From assembly GCF_003261055.1 (NCBI RefSeq), contig NZ_CP030074.1, forward strand, positions 744,001 to 808,000: 64,000 bases of DNA, written 5' to 3'. The position numbers and the translations under genes were made by a program. Below are positions 9,895 through 19,187 of the stretch, piece after piece. This DNA is from Streptomyces cadmiisoli (GTDB taxonomy: Bacteria > Actinomycetota > Actinomycetes > Streptomycetales > Streptomycetaceae). Under the pieces are notes generated by a model. It worked only from the letters and a program-made list of their open reading frames with translations. It was not told where the DNA came from and did not search any database. Position 1 is the stretch's first letter, and the number at the start of each line of letters is the position of its first letter.

Positions 9895-9945
9895 CCGGAG
9901 CGCGAGCGGATCGCGCCCGGGCGGGAACGTACCCTGAAGAGGAGT

Positions 9946-10011
9946 GTGCGGCCACCGGCCGAGCTCCGCGGCGATTAGTCCCCGGAGAGCGGATCGACAC
10001 GGTGGCCGCAC
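9946..10011. terminator. Twelve-base inverted repeat between convergent genes
   Basis: GTGCGGCCACCG at 9946-9957 is exactly complementary to 10000-10011, with a 42-base loop. It lies between the end of the cupin-like gene and the end of the small exported peptide gene, so a shared terminator is the simplest reading, though the loop is long. Confidence 0.5.
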
Positions 10012-10057
10012 CTGGTCGTTTGTCAACGCGACAGTTCGCGGGCCATGCCGCGGCTGC

Positions 10058-10249
10058 TCAGCCGCCCCAACTGGTGTCGTTGTCCGACGGCGGGATGTCA
10101 GCGGAGGACGCCAGTGAATACGGTGCGTCGGCGCTCGCGCCGGCCGAGACCGTTGTTTGGTGGGCGAACGCCTGCTGGGTGCCCACAAAGCCGACCCACC
10201 CCGCCGCGAGAACCAGGATCGGCGCAATGAACATCTTCAAGTGCTTCAT
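10058..10249 (-). CDS. Small exported peptide, 63 aa
   Basis: ATG 10249 is preceded by GGGAG at a good distance. The product begins MKHLKMFIAPILVLAAGWVG and continues to TQQAFAHQ, a clear Sec signal peptide with a likely AFA cleavage, leaving a mature chain of about 35 residues ending PPSDNDTSWGG. There are no Cys residues. Small secreted proteins of this build are common in Streptomyces and mostly uncharacterised. Longer upstream frames add nothing conserved. Neighbours give no functional hint. Confidence 0.7.
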   Translation of the reverse strand: MKHLKMFIAPILVLAAGWVGFVGTQQAFAHQTTVSAGASADAPYSLASSADIPPSDNDTSWGG

Positions 10250-10574
10250 CTTCTGTTTACTCCCGTGAAAATGCGTTCTTGTGATTTCCGATCTTTCCGC
10301 CTCCATCAGATTGACAGGCCGTCTAGACGCATTCCAGGTTGAAACCCCCTCACTAAAGTGCCAGAACACCAAAATGTCAGGGTGACGAAAGGTCGCAAAG
10401 TCTCCCAATCTGGATTATATTTATGATGCACGTTAAATCGTTTACTATTGAATATTTTGGGATGTGCGCGGAGTTGCTCGCGATCCGTCAGGAGCGAAGC
10501 CGCCTGCAACCGCCGAGAGCCGGAGTGATGAGCGAAAGCGATCTGTAGCCGCCGCCGAGTTCCGCACACCATCG
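10250..10574. other. Upstream region of the exported peptide gene
   Basis: An A+T-richer stretch of 320 bases, presumably holding the promoter of the minus-strand peptide gene. No other gene was found. Confidence 0.4.
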
Positions 10575-11085
10575 CAGTTGACCGCTGCGGCCGATGGCCA
10601 CTGCTACGTCCGCCTGCTGGACCAGGACGCCTCCCGGTGCGCGCTGTTGATGGAGACCGCTCCGAGCCTCGCTCGACTCCACGGGACTGTCCGTAGCGGA
10701 GATGCTGGACGTGTTGGCCGCCACGCTTCGGCAGGCGTGGCTGGCGCCCTGTGTGCCAGGAGCCACCGTCGCTGCGAATAGCGACAAAGCCGAAGGGCTG
10801 ATCTTCCTGCTGGACAGCCTCTGGCCTGGCGACGGGCGGGCCCTGTTCGCCCCAACTGATGCGGGGCGCCCGCTACTTCGCTGAGCAACGGGCGGCGGGC
10901 GGCACCGAGGCCGATCAGGTCGCCGGCCACGGCGACCTGCACCCGCAACCTCCTTGCAGTCAGGGCCCCAGAGCGCGGGCCGAGACGGGCCATGTGTTCG
11001 TGGACCCGGACGGAGTGCTCTGCGGCCCCGGTTACGACGTCGGAGTCGCCCTGAGCGGCTGGCAGGAGCGGACGAGATCAGCTCC
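10575..11085 (+). pseudogene. APH(6)-like (streptomycin 6-kinase family) pseudogene
   Basis: Three successive frames together give the family pattern. The first piece is CYVRLLDQDASRCALLMETA with PSLARL, the second is LDVLAATLRQAWLAPC with KAEGLIFLLDSLWP, the third is RGARYFAEQRAAGG with the kinase loop HGDLHP and the metal-binding VDPDG. These are hallmarks of the APH(6)/hydroxyurea phosphotransferase family, which inactivates streptomycin by ATP-dependent phosphorylation. At least two frameshifts (about 10672 and 10860) and a missing N-terminus make it non-functional. It converges on another dead gene. Confidence 0.75.
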
Positions 11086-11971
11086 AGGTGGTCGAGGTCG
11101 TCGAGGTCAGCACCTGCAGATGCATCCGCTGCGACCCCCCGCCTTGAACGCGGCGATCTTCTCGGCCATCTCCGTGGGTGACCCCGCGAGACCGTTCGCC
11201 TTCACGCTCGTCGACGTCGCGCGCCCGATGGCGTCGGCCCGCAGTTCCACCTCCAGGTCGCTCCGGGCGACGGAGGCGACGGGCGTGTTGGAGTGGAGCA
11301 GTTCGTCCCCGCCGCGCCCCTCCCGCTCGGCCGCCGCCCGCACCCGCTGGAACTGCTTCTTGGTGTCCGACAGGGAGGCGAGGGTGATGTCGAACTCGTC
11401 GGCGTACCGAGCGTCCAGGGCCGGTGTCCGCTTGGCCCCGTGCCCGCCGATCAGGACCGGTACCCTCAACTGCGCGGGCTTCGGCAGCGCGGGGGAGTCC
11501 TTGAGCTGGTAAAACGCGCCCTCATAGGTGAACCGGTCGCCTACCGGCGTGTTCCACAGACCGGTGACGACAGCGAGTTGTTTCTCCGGCCGGCCGAACC
11601 TTTCCCTGGTGAACCGTATCCCGTACGCCTCGTGCTCGGCCTCGTACCAGCCGGAGCCGAGTCCGAGCTCCACCCGTCCGCCCGCCATCCGGTCGACCTG
11701 TGCCACCTGGATGGCGAGGACGCCAGGGAGGGGCGGAAGGTGCCGGCCGTCACCAGAGCGCCCAGGCGGATCCGCTCGGTCTCCCGCGCGAGTCCGGTCA
11801 GGGTGATCCATGCGTCGTGCGTCCGGGGAGCCCGTCGATGGACCCCATGTGCAGACAGTGGTCGGAGCGGAAGAAGGCTCCGCAACCGAGGTCTTCGGTG
11901 GCCCTGGCGACGCGCAGCAGCGTCTCGCAGGCCGCCGCCTGCTGTGGTTCTGTGAAGACTCGAAGATCCAT
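11066..11971 (-). pseudogene. LLM-class flavin/F420-dependent oxidoreductase pseudogene
   Basis: The start MDLRVFTEPQQ lies at 11971. The first frame gives LRVARATEDLGCGAFFRSDH, a second gives THDAWITLTGLARETERIRL and GALVTAG, a third carries QVAQVDRMAGGRVELGLGSG through VPVLIGGHGAKRTPALDARY to TEMAEKIAAFKAGG, and the end (RMHLQVL, then LDDLDHLELI) needs two more shifts. The order and motifs are those of the luciferase-like TIM-barrel monooxygenases that use FMN or F420. At least three frameshifts make it a clear pseudogene. Its 3' end meets that of the APH(6)-like pseudogene. Confidence 0.8.
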
Positions 11972-12239
11972 ACTTCCTTCGTCCAGTGGCGTGCGTCCGC
12001 AGCAAGGCCCACTCAAGTCACGTCATGCCGGGATACACGGATTCGGTCTGCCGTGGCCAGCTCGCCAGGCGACCTGCGGCCGATCGTGTTCTGCCGAACC
12101 GGTTTCGCAGCCCTTCCCGGGCTGACGAAGCGGAACTCCTGGCCTTCACGTCGGTTCAGACGGTCAGGTGGCGGATCTCCGTGACGTGAGCGGTGACAGC
12201 CTCGCGCTCGGGCAGCGTCGTGTCCGGACGCTTCAGGTC

Positions 12240-12694
12240 CACGAGCAGAAAGCTACGGGGCCGCGTGCCTCGCCCGCTCGCGAGCGATGATCGCGGGGAT
12301 GGCGGCGGTGGGTACGGGATTCACCGCCTTGGGGCTGATCCTCCGGCCCGCTGTGCTGTGGCTGGGGTGCTGTCCGGCCGGCACGGGGCTGTGCGTGTGG
12401 AACGTGTTGTGCTCCAGCCGCCTTCAGCGCCTCCCGCCACCGGCAGCCCTGGGCCGGGTCTCCGGTATCCAGCACATGCTTGCCTGGGGCCTGAACTCCG
12501 TGGGCAGCACACTCGCCAGAGGCGTCGCAGCCGCGACCACCATCCGTATCCCACTGGTTCTGGCCGGGGTGCTCACCCTCCCGGCACTCGCCTTGTTCGC
12601 TCCTGTCCTGCGCCGGGAACAGAGAGATTTGCCCGTTACGTCGACACGTCCTTCTGGTGCCACGCACTTAGCTGACGGGCCTTCTCCCTGGTGA
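12240..12694 (+). pseudogene. C-terminal remnant of an MFS transporter
   Basis: From about 12287 the frame encodes hydrophobic helices (GTGFTALGLILRPAVLWLGC, then LPALALFAPVLRR) with the segment LGRVSGIQHMLAWGLNSVGS typical of the last third of MFS_3 exporters like the one at 7580. The N-terminal two thirds are missing, and the part at 12240-12290 fits only with a frame change. It ends at TGA 12694. Confidence 0.65.
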
Positions 12695-12878
12695 GCGGTG
12701 GCCGCTCCCCGCAGGCTGGTACCGGACGCCGCCGTGTACGGGGTCGCGCCTTCCGCTACTTGGAGAATGCGTCGCTCGGCGGGGCATCGACCGCGCGGCC
12801 GACAGCTCCAACGGCGGCTGACAGCGACGGGGCGCCCAGCTGCGGCCGCGCCCATCTGTCTACTCACCAGGGGCTTTC

Positions 12879-13139
12879 ATGTCTTTGCAAGAACTCGTCC
12901 AGCATTCCTTCACTCCCAGGGAGCGCGAAGTCCTCGTCCGTCTGTGTCGGGGAGAGACCTATCGGTCCATCGCGCGGGACCTGGGCATCAGTCCGCACAC
13001 GGTGGACACCCATATCCGGCGGGTCCGGAGCAAGGCGGGCGTCACCAACCGTTCCCAGCTGGTGATCATGGCGGTCGAACTGGGCCTCTACCGGCCCACG
13101 TTGCTGGAGGTGCAGATGGGGCCGAGCGACGAGGCGTGA
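12879..13139 (+). CDS. Orphan LuxR/GerE-type DNA-binding protein, 86 aa
   Basis: ATG 12879 has AGGGG six bases upstream. Almost the whole protein is a LuxR-type helix-turn-helix: FTPREREVLVRLCRGETYRS, IARDLGISPHTVDTHIRRVR, then SKAGVTNRSQLVIMAVELGL. There is no receiver or sensor domain, as in single-domain LuxR regulators such as GerE. Target genes are unknown; the surrounding genes are dead. Recognition-helix residues are intact, so the protein could still act. Confidence 0.85.
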   Translation: MSLQELVQHSFTPREREVLVRLCRGETYRSIARDLGISPHTVDTHIRRVRSKAGVTNRSQLVIMAVELGLYRPTLLEVQMGPSDEA

Positions 13140-13510
13140 CAGCCGCCCCACCGAGGAGGTGACGAGGATCCCGCCGGCCACGGCCGGGCGCTGCGCGTGG
13201 GCGGCGGCCGGGTCCGGCGGCGACCTCGTCCGGCTACTGACGGTTTCAGCGGGCCGAACCGATGCTCATGCGGGAACACCCCCCGATCGGGCCGCCGGTG
13301 ATCTCGCCCTCGGCGTTGCGCCGGGCCAGGCGCTGGTCGGACCTCTGACGTTGAATCGGACTCAGATGCTCGGTATGGAGCCGTAGCGTCCAGGGTGCCG
13401 ATCGCCATCGGCTCGTGTGACCTCATACCACCCCGACCCGAACTCGTTCATGATGAGTTTGCCGCCGCCGGTCGGCGCCCGCACGGTGTGGCTCGAACGA
13501 GGCGTCACCA
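13140..13510. other. Gap without a gene
   Basis: No frame with recognisable similarity on either strand between the LuxR-type gene and the IS110 remnant. Confidence 0.4.
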
Positions 13511-14232
13511 ATGGACGCTGAGACTCCAAGTCAGAGTGCCCACCGCACCCCGCCCACTCCGCTCGACCTGGGCAGGGTGCACGTGCTCACTATCGGTATC
13601 GACCCGCAGGGGTCCACCTACACCGCCGTCGCCGGCCGCGCAGGACATCAGCTTGCCCAGCGGCGCTTCGTCGTCAACGCAGTGACCGTCCGGCAGCTGA
13701 TGCGCTGGTGCGAGCGGCGGCCCGAGCACCGCTTCGCGGTGGAGTGAGGCGAGGGACTCGGCTGCAGAGTCGCCGAGCAGCTGGCTTCCGCTGGCGAGCA
13801 CGTGGTGGACGTGCCCTCCGCCCTCTCCGCCTGGCCTGGCTCCTGGCCGCCGGCGGGGACCGGAATACGAATGCGGCCGACGCCGTGCACGTCGCCCACT
13901 TGCTCGGAACCGTGGCCCCCCTGGCCCGCTGCCTTCTGGAGCAGTGCCGTCGGCTCACCGCCGAGATCCGTTCCTTCGCAGAGACAACCGACATCCGTCG
14001 GTGCCGGACGGGCAATCGCCAGCTCGACGCAGCCCTGCACCGGATCGCCATCACGCAAGCGCACTATCACCCAGCGGCCGGCACCAGAGCGCCGTCACCA
14101 GGCCGGGAACACCAACACCGAAGCCGTACGCGCCCTCCGGAGCCGCCTGTCGGTCGGACGGTGGTCTACCGAGCCCTCATCCGCGACGCCCAGACCAGCA
14201 CCGAGCAAGCTGACCTCACGCAGGCTGCCTGA
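13511..14232 (+). pseudogene. IS110-family transposase pseudogene
   Basis: The N-terminal part reads VHVLTIGIDPQGSTYTAVAG, with HQLAQRRFVVNAVTVRQLM, the start of the DEDD transposase domain, and stops at TGA 13745 where the family continues VEGxxGLG. After a frame change NAADAVHVA and then AEIRSFA, GNRQLDAALHRIAITQAHYH and VVYRALIRDAQ give the rest with large deletions. The catalytic region is incomplete, so it is inactive. Confidence 0.8.
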
Positions 14233-14780
14233 TTGACATAGGAGTCATCGGACGCAAGCGTGCGCGCATGTTCTATTTCCACCGACACTGGACGGGATAC
14301 TCTCTGGCGGGCGATCACCCAGAGCGCCCGAGGATGGCCGCATGGTTGTGCTGGGAAGCACTGTCCAACCCTTGAACAGGCGGAGATGCACGATAGTTCG
14401 GACCCTCATAGAGCCCACTTCGAAGTCGCTCGTGACGGGACCAGTCTCGCGCGCTTCAGCCATCGCAATGGTGAGGGCGCAGAGGACCGGCGGTGCCGGT
14501 GTATGGCGGGCGAGTCGGCTGCCGATGCCCGCCGGGTACTCGGTGACTCCGGCATGGCGCCCGAAGGGCGCACAACGAGGCGAAGGCCGTTGATTTGGGC
14601 GTTGGGTGGCCTCTCGATCTCTTCCTTCGCGTCGTCTTCAGCAGTATTCCGCGGAAGTCTTGACGTGACAGAAGTCGAACCCGTACACCACACTGGACGC
14701 ACCCCTGAGCAGAGGAAGCGTTCAAATACTCGTCCGCTGTGCTCACACCGGTAATGGTGGATCGTACGGATACTGGGCAG
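14233..14780. other. Gap without a gene
   Basis: Long frames on both strands (for example around 14260-14754 and 14406-14933) have no similarity and odd composition. I see no gene. The regulator that follows may have its true start near 14781. Confidence 0.4.
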
Positions 14781-14950
14781 ATGAACGAATCGGAAGCGCC
14801 GCTGAGTGGGCCCCCTGCGAGGACGACGACATCCTCGTATACGGATGGATCGTCGAAACCAAAGGAGGAGGCTGCAGTGCCGACCGTGCGGCTTCCGACC
14901 TCGGTCTCCAGCCTGACCAGGTAGCTGCTGCACTGGAGCGGCTGGCCGGC

Positions 14951-15820
14951 TTGGGCCTGATAAGAACTGTCCAGCCGGGCTACGGCGAATTCATGGCGGT
15001 GGATCCCGACGCGGTGGCGGTCACTCTGACAGCACCGTTGCGCGCCTCGATCCGCCGCCAGACGGAGGATCTGGATCGAATACACGCCACCATCGATCGT
15101 CTGCGTGACCGTTTTCTCAGCCGAAGACCCGGAATCCAGGATTCCACCGTCGAGGTGGTCCCGACACTGGAGGAAGTGCGGGCGGCCCTGAACAGAGCCT
15201 CGGACAAGTGCCAGGAAGAGGTGGTCAGCAGCCAGCCCGGCGGCAACGGTCGGATTCCGGAGGCGATGGAGGAAGCCCTGGGCCGCGATCACGCGCTCCT
15301 TTCACGAGGAGTGCGGATGCGGACCCTCTACCACCACACGGCCCGGTTCAACGGCCCTAGCCAGGCGTACGTCGCCGCGGCGACAGCCCTCGGCGCGGAG
15401 TACCGCACGTCGTACGAACTGTTCGGCCGCCTGATCATCTATGACCGTAGTCTCGCCTTCTTGCCGGAAAGGACGGGGAGTTGGGGAGCGGTTGCCATCA
15501 GGGAGCCCACCATCGTGGGCTACCTCTATGACATATTCGAGCAGACCTGGGTCCGGGCCGCTCCATTCTCGGATGCCGCACAGGACGGTCTGGAACGTGT
15601 GGCGAAGGAGATCCACCAGACCATCGTGGAACTCCTGGCCGCCGGTCTGAAAGACGAGTCGATCGCCCGCCGCCTGGGCATGTCGCTGCGTACGGCCCGC
15701 CGACACATCGCCGACATCATGGACAGCCTGGGGGCTGAAAGCCGTTTCCAGGCGGGCGTGCTCGCGGCGAAGGCACAACTGGTGAACCAGCCGCCCTTAT
15801 CCGATGTCGAGAGCGGGTGA
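14951..15820 (+). CDS. LuxR-family regulator, N-terminus possibly frameshifted
   Basis: The C-terminus carries a LuxR helix-turn-helix (IVELLAAGLKDESIARRLGM, then SLRTARRHIADIMDSLGAES). The middle (about 60-210) resembles the sensor part of TrmB/LuxR-type regulators of actinobacteria. The frame extends upstream of TTG 14951 through YGWIVETKGGGCSADRAASD to LERLAG, which looks like the missing TrmB-type winged helix, but no start lies in that frame. ATG 14781 (MNESEAPLSG) is in another frame, so a single frameshift near 14815 is likely. I annotate from TTG 14951; if the shift is real, this is a pseudogene or a shortened regulator. Confidence 0.6.
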   Translation: MGLIRTVQPGYGEFMAVDPDAVAVTLTAPLRASIRRQTEDLDRIHATIDRLRDRFLSRRPGIQDSTVEVVPTLEEVRAALNRASDKCQEEVVSSQPGGNGRIPEAMEEALGRDHALLSRGVRMRTLYHHTARFNGPSQAYVAAATALGAEYRTSYELFGRLIIYDRSLAFLPERTGSWGAVAIREPTIVGYLYDIFEQTWVRAAPFSDAAQDGLERVAKEIHQTIVELLAAGLKDESIARRLGMSLRTARRHIADIMDSLGAESRFQAGVLAAKAQLVNQPPLSDVESG

Positions 15821-16122
15821 TCCGGGCCGTTCTGCTGTTCCGTGGCAAAGACATCGCTGTGGCGGGCGCGTGTGCCGCCAGGCCTCGAAGAGCGGACCGA
15901 GAGTGTCGCGGCCGAGCGCATATGTCCTGGCTGTCCGGCTACTGCCGCGTCAACCACCGTTACGCACGGGAACCAGCAACTACCTGACCATTTTCGGCTT
16001 GGCATCCGCTCTCTGCTGCTACTGAACGCTTCCTCAAACTCACCGACCAGGACACGATGGCGGCCACGGGCGTGCTGGCCACCTGGCAGGAAATATGTGA
16101 CGGTCCGCCGACTCCGTCGGCG
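15821..16122. other. Gap with transposon debris
   Basis: Between the LuxR gene and the transposase fragment no intact gene is seen. The minus strand probably holds further decayed parts of the same transposase, but frames change too often to assign. Confidence 0.35.
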
Positions 16123-16400
16123 GACGATCCGCCCGTCTGCGGCCCGGGGCAAAGCCACTCCAGCCAAAGCCTCGCGCAGCCGCGCCACATCCAGACGCGC
16201 GCAGTTCAACCCGCCATACAGAGCACCATGACCACGCCGGTACTCAGGAGCCGGTGACAACTCGACCAGCGTCTTCGCCGGCGCGTCCATGCACAGCAAA
16301 GCGTCGACGAGCTCGAACACCTCGTCGCCCCGCGCTTCCGAACAGTCATAGGTTCCGGCGAAACCAGGACAGCACGCCAAGAGGGTCGTCGCGGACGACC
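16123..16400 (-). pseudogene. DDE transposase fragment (same family as at 2536)
   Basis: The minus strand reads YDCSEARGDEVFELVDALLC, then ELSPAPEYRRGHGALYGGLN and ALAGVALPRAADGRIV, which is the N-terminal 100 residues of the NF041680-type transposases. The first codons (GVLSWFRRNL) lie in another frame. The catalytic part is missing. Confidence 0.7.
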
Positions 16401-16505
16401 TCGTCCTTCCCGGATCGGACCCCGCGTATTTGTGTGGGTCGCCCGAGTCGCCGAGTCACCCGGGGGTATCCAGCGGCTGGGTTGCTTGGATGCCTCGGGG
16501 AACCC

Positions 16506-17942
16506 TCAAGAGTCGAAGCCGATGCCCAACGCGTCACAGAGGCGCAGCAGAGGGCCGTCCTTGCCGCCGTTCGCGTCGGACTTCTCGACTGCCCGGCGCA
16601 TGAGCTGGATCAGTGGGTAGGCCAAGGGCTCCGGCGGTATCGGGAACGGCTTGGACCGGGCCATCCTCAGCCGGGTCCGCTCGGTATCCAGGCCTTCGAG
16701 CAGATCGAGCATGGTTTCGGCGCCGAAGCGGGTGGCCCCGACACCGAGCCCGGTGTAGCCGGCGCTGTAGGCGACCCGGCCGCCGTACGTAACACCGTGG
16801 AACGCCGTGAGCCGCGTCGACATGTCGATCATCCCACCCCACTTGTGGGTGAAGCGCACACCGGTCAGCTGCGGGAAGGTGCGGAAGAAGTGGTCGGCCA
16901 GCAACTCGAAGGTCGCAGGCCTCTGATCGTTCTCCGCCGTGATCCGCCCGCCCTTGTGGTAGATCGCGTCGTATCCGCCGAAGAGGATCCGGTCGTCCGC
17001 CGTACGCCGGTAGTAGTGGAACTGCCGCCCCGAGTCCGTGATGCCGTGCCGCTGCGTCCAGCCGATGCTGTGCAGTTGCTCCCTGGTCAGCGGCTCCGTC
17101 ACCAGCGCGTAGTCGTAGACCGGGACGGTCAGTTGCCGGGTGCGCCGCAGGAGCGAGGGGAAACCGTTGGTGGCGAGGGCGACCCGTTCCGCCACCGCCT
17201 CGCCGTGCTCGGTCCGCACGACGACCCGGTCCCCTTCGCGCCCGAGCCCTGTGGCCCGGGTGTGCTCGAAGATCCGGACGCCGAGTTCCTGGCAGGCGCG
17301 CTTCAACCCCCAGGCCAGCTTGGCGGGATGTACGTACGCGTAGCCCGCCTGCTTGATGAGTCCGGCGCGGTAGAGGGGCGAGTCGACGACCTCGCGCACC
17401 TGACGGGCGTCCAGGAACACGGTGGCGGGATCCGTGGAGCGCGCCGCCGCGTCTTTCAGGCCAGTGATCTGGGCTTCCTCGGTGGCCACCACGAGCACGC
17501 CGCTGTTCTCGAGTTCCGCGTCGATTCCGTAGCGCTCGATCGTGGCCTCGAAGTCGGCGAAATTCTGTTCGGCCAGCCGTGACAGCACGGGGAGTTCGTC
17601 CCGGTAGTGCCGCTCGCCGTTGCGGACCCCGTGGGTGAGGCTGCTCTCGAAGAAGCCGCCGTTTCGCCCACTCGCGGCGCAGGCGACCTCCTCGCCCTCG
17701 ATGAGCACGACGTCGGCCCCGGGGTCGCGTTCCTTGGCGACCAAGGCGGTCCACAGTCCGCAGTAGCCGCCTCCGACCACGACGAGTCTCGCACTCACCC
17801 GGCCTTCGAGGCGGTCCTCGGCGGGCGGCCGTAGGGGTGAGTCGAGCCAGAAGGGCACGGTGCCGGCGTCGGCGAGGGATGTGGCGATCACGTCTGCACT
17901 GGTGCGCCGCTCGTGGCTGTACGCCCTGGTCGCTGATGACAC
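16506..17942 (-). CDS. FAD-dependent amine oxidase (DAO family, PuuB-like)
   Basis: The 478-aa protein starts at GTG 17942 with GAAGGA upstream. The FAD-binding Rossmann motif VVVGGGYCGLWTALVAKERD lies at about 54-73, followed by CAASGRNGGFFESSLTHGVR, a conserved DAO-family stretch. The C-terminal segment HKWGGMIDMSTRLTAFHG and YTGLGVGATRFGAE matches the gamma-glutamylputrescine oxidase / glycine oxidase group, which oxidises primary or secondary amines to aldehydes with release of H2O2. It is divergent from the polyamine-type transport operon and next to its LacI-type gene, so it probably acts on the imported amine. The true substrate is inferred only. Confidence 0.85.
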   Translation of the reverse strand: MSSATRAYSHERRTSADVIATSLADAGTVPFWLDSPLRPPAEDRLEGRVSARLVVVGGGYCGLWTALVAKERDPGADVVLIEGEEVACAASGRNGGFFESSLTHGVRNGERHYRDELPVLSRLAEQNFADFEATIERYGIDAELENSGVLVVATEEAQITGLKDAAARSTDPATVFLDARQVREVVDSPLYRAGLIKQAGYAYVHPAKLAWGLKRACQELGVRIFEHTRATGLGREGDRVVVRTEHGEAVAERVALATNGFPSLLRRTRQLTVPVYDYALVTEPLTREQLHSIGWTQRHGITDSGRQFHYYRRTADDRILFGGYDAIYHKGGRITAENDQRPATFELLADHFFRTFPQLTGVRFTHKWGGMIDMSTRLTAFHGVTYGGRVAYSAGYTGLGVGATRFGAETMLDLLEGLDTERTRLRMARSKPFPIPPEPLAYPLIQLMRRAVEKSDANGGKDGPLLRLCDALGIGFDS

Positions 17943-17991
17943 TTCGAAGGGTCCTTCTCAGATACGGATGGCGGGGTGCACGGACTCGGGC

Positions 17992-19038
17992 TCAGCGTTC
18001 GGTGGAGGCGCGAAGGTGCAGCAGCGGCTCGATCAGCCGCTGGCGCTTGACCTGCCGGGATTCGACGATGCTGACGAGGAGTTCGACGGCTTCCCGGCCG
18101 AGATGCTCCGGTCGCAGGTCCAGGGCGGTGATGGGCGTCGGTGAGGTACGGCACTCCTCCGCATCGGAGCCGGCGACGATCAGGACGTCACGGGGGACCT
18201 CCAACCCGGCGTCCAGGAGGGCGCGGGCGGCCCCCGCCGCGTGTCGTCCGGTCTGGCAGTAGAACGCGTCCGGAGTGCGGGAGTTCTTCAGTAACGTGGC
18301 CACGGCGCTCTGCCCGCCGGCCGAGCCGCTCGCCGCGGGGAGCCTGATCAACTGCGGTTTCACGCCGTGGTCCCGAGCCCATGCGCGGTAGGCGGCCTCG
18401 GACTGCATGTTCCAGGAGTTGCGTTCGGTTCCCGAGATGAAGGTCACTTGGCGCGCACCCCGCCCCCTGAGGAGTTCGAGCACCTCTGTGGTGTGTCGGC
18501 GGCCGTCGGTGGAGACCCACGCCGTCTTGCTCTTGCGTGAGGGGTCCCAGCCGACGGTCACGAGCGGGATGTTCGCGTTCTGCAGGTGCGTGACCAGCGG
18601 GTCGGAGGAGACAGGATCCTCGATGATGTAACCGTCCGCCCACAGCGCGACCCGCTCCAGGGAAGGGCCTGCCGGGTAGGGGATCAGCATCAGGCCGAAT
18701 GCGCTCTCCAGTGCCGCGACGGCGGCGGCACCGGCGATCCGCTCGAAGTGGTGCGCACCGTCGGCGCGGTAGGTCCCGGTGTCGTCCAGGGCGCGGATGC
18801 TGAGGCCGATGACTCCGCTGTGCCCGCCGCGCAGGCCCCGTGCCATGGGATGGGCCTGGTAGCCGAGTTCGGCGGCCGTTGCCGCCACCCTCTCGCGGGT
18901 GTCTCGTGACAGGGTCCCGGTGTCGTTGAGCGCGTGCGACACGGTGCTCACGGAGACCTTCGCTGCTCGGGCGACGTCGCGGATGGTCACGCGGCTCGTG
19001 CCGGGGGCGGGTTCTCGGAAGGTTCGCGGGTCAGGCAT
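17992..19038 (-). CDS. LacI-family transcriptional regulator
   Basis: ATG 19038 gives 348 residues. The N-terminal helix-turn-helix and hinge (VTIRDVARAAKVSVSTVSHA at about 17-36, then LSRDTRERV) are textbook LacI; the rest is a periplasmic-binding-like ligand domain (GYIIEDPVSSDPLV, then VLIVAGSDAEEC). It is divergent from the transport operon at 19188 and co-oriented with the FAD oxidase gene 49 bases downstream. A LacI-type operator candidate lies at 19061-19070 between the two divergent starts. It most likely represses both sides until the transported compound binds. Confidence 0.92.
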   Translation of the reverse strand: MPDPRTFREPAPGTSRVTIRDVARAAKVSVSTVSHALNDTGTLSRDTRERVAATAAELGYQAHPMARGLRGGHSGVIGLSIRALDDTGTYRADGAHHFERIAGAAAVAALESAFGLMLIPYPAGPSLERVALWADGYIIEDPVSSDPLVTHLQNANIPLVTVGWDPSRKSKTAWVSTDGRRHTTEVLELLRGRGARQVTFISGTERNSWNMQSEAAYRAWARDHGVKPQLIRLPAASGSAGGQSAVATLLKNSRTPDAFYCQTGRHAAGAARALLDAGLEVPRDVLIVAGSDAEECRTSPTPITALDLRPEHLGREAVELLVSIVESRQVKRQRLIEPLLHLRASTER

Positions 19039-19060
19039 GGCCACGATCGTAACAACCAAG

Positions 19061-19070
19061 AAAACGTTTT
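19061..19070. promoter_or_regulatory. Candidate LacI-family operator
   Basis: AAAACGTTTT is a perfect palindrome with central CG, the shape bound by many LacI-family repressors. It lies 22 bases upstream of the lacI-type start and about 118 bases before the transport operon, in the only divergent promoter region of the locus. Confidence 0.6.
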
Positions 19071-19083
19071 TTCCAGCCCTGTT

Positions 19084-19099
19084 CATGAAAGGTTTCATG
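19084..19099. promoter_or_regulatory. Second palindrome in the divergent promoter region
   Basis: CATGAAA, two bases (GG), then TTTCATG: perfect seven-base arms. It is 13 bases from the LacI-type operator and could be a second operator or a site for another regulator. Confidence 0.4.
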
Positions 19100-19187
19100 C
19101 CATAACTTCTGCTCAGCGCCACCGCAGAAGCGGCAATCGCCGACTGCTTGGGTCTGGCGCGCTGAGGCATGGGATGAAAGAGGGCAC

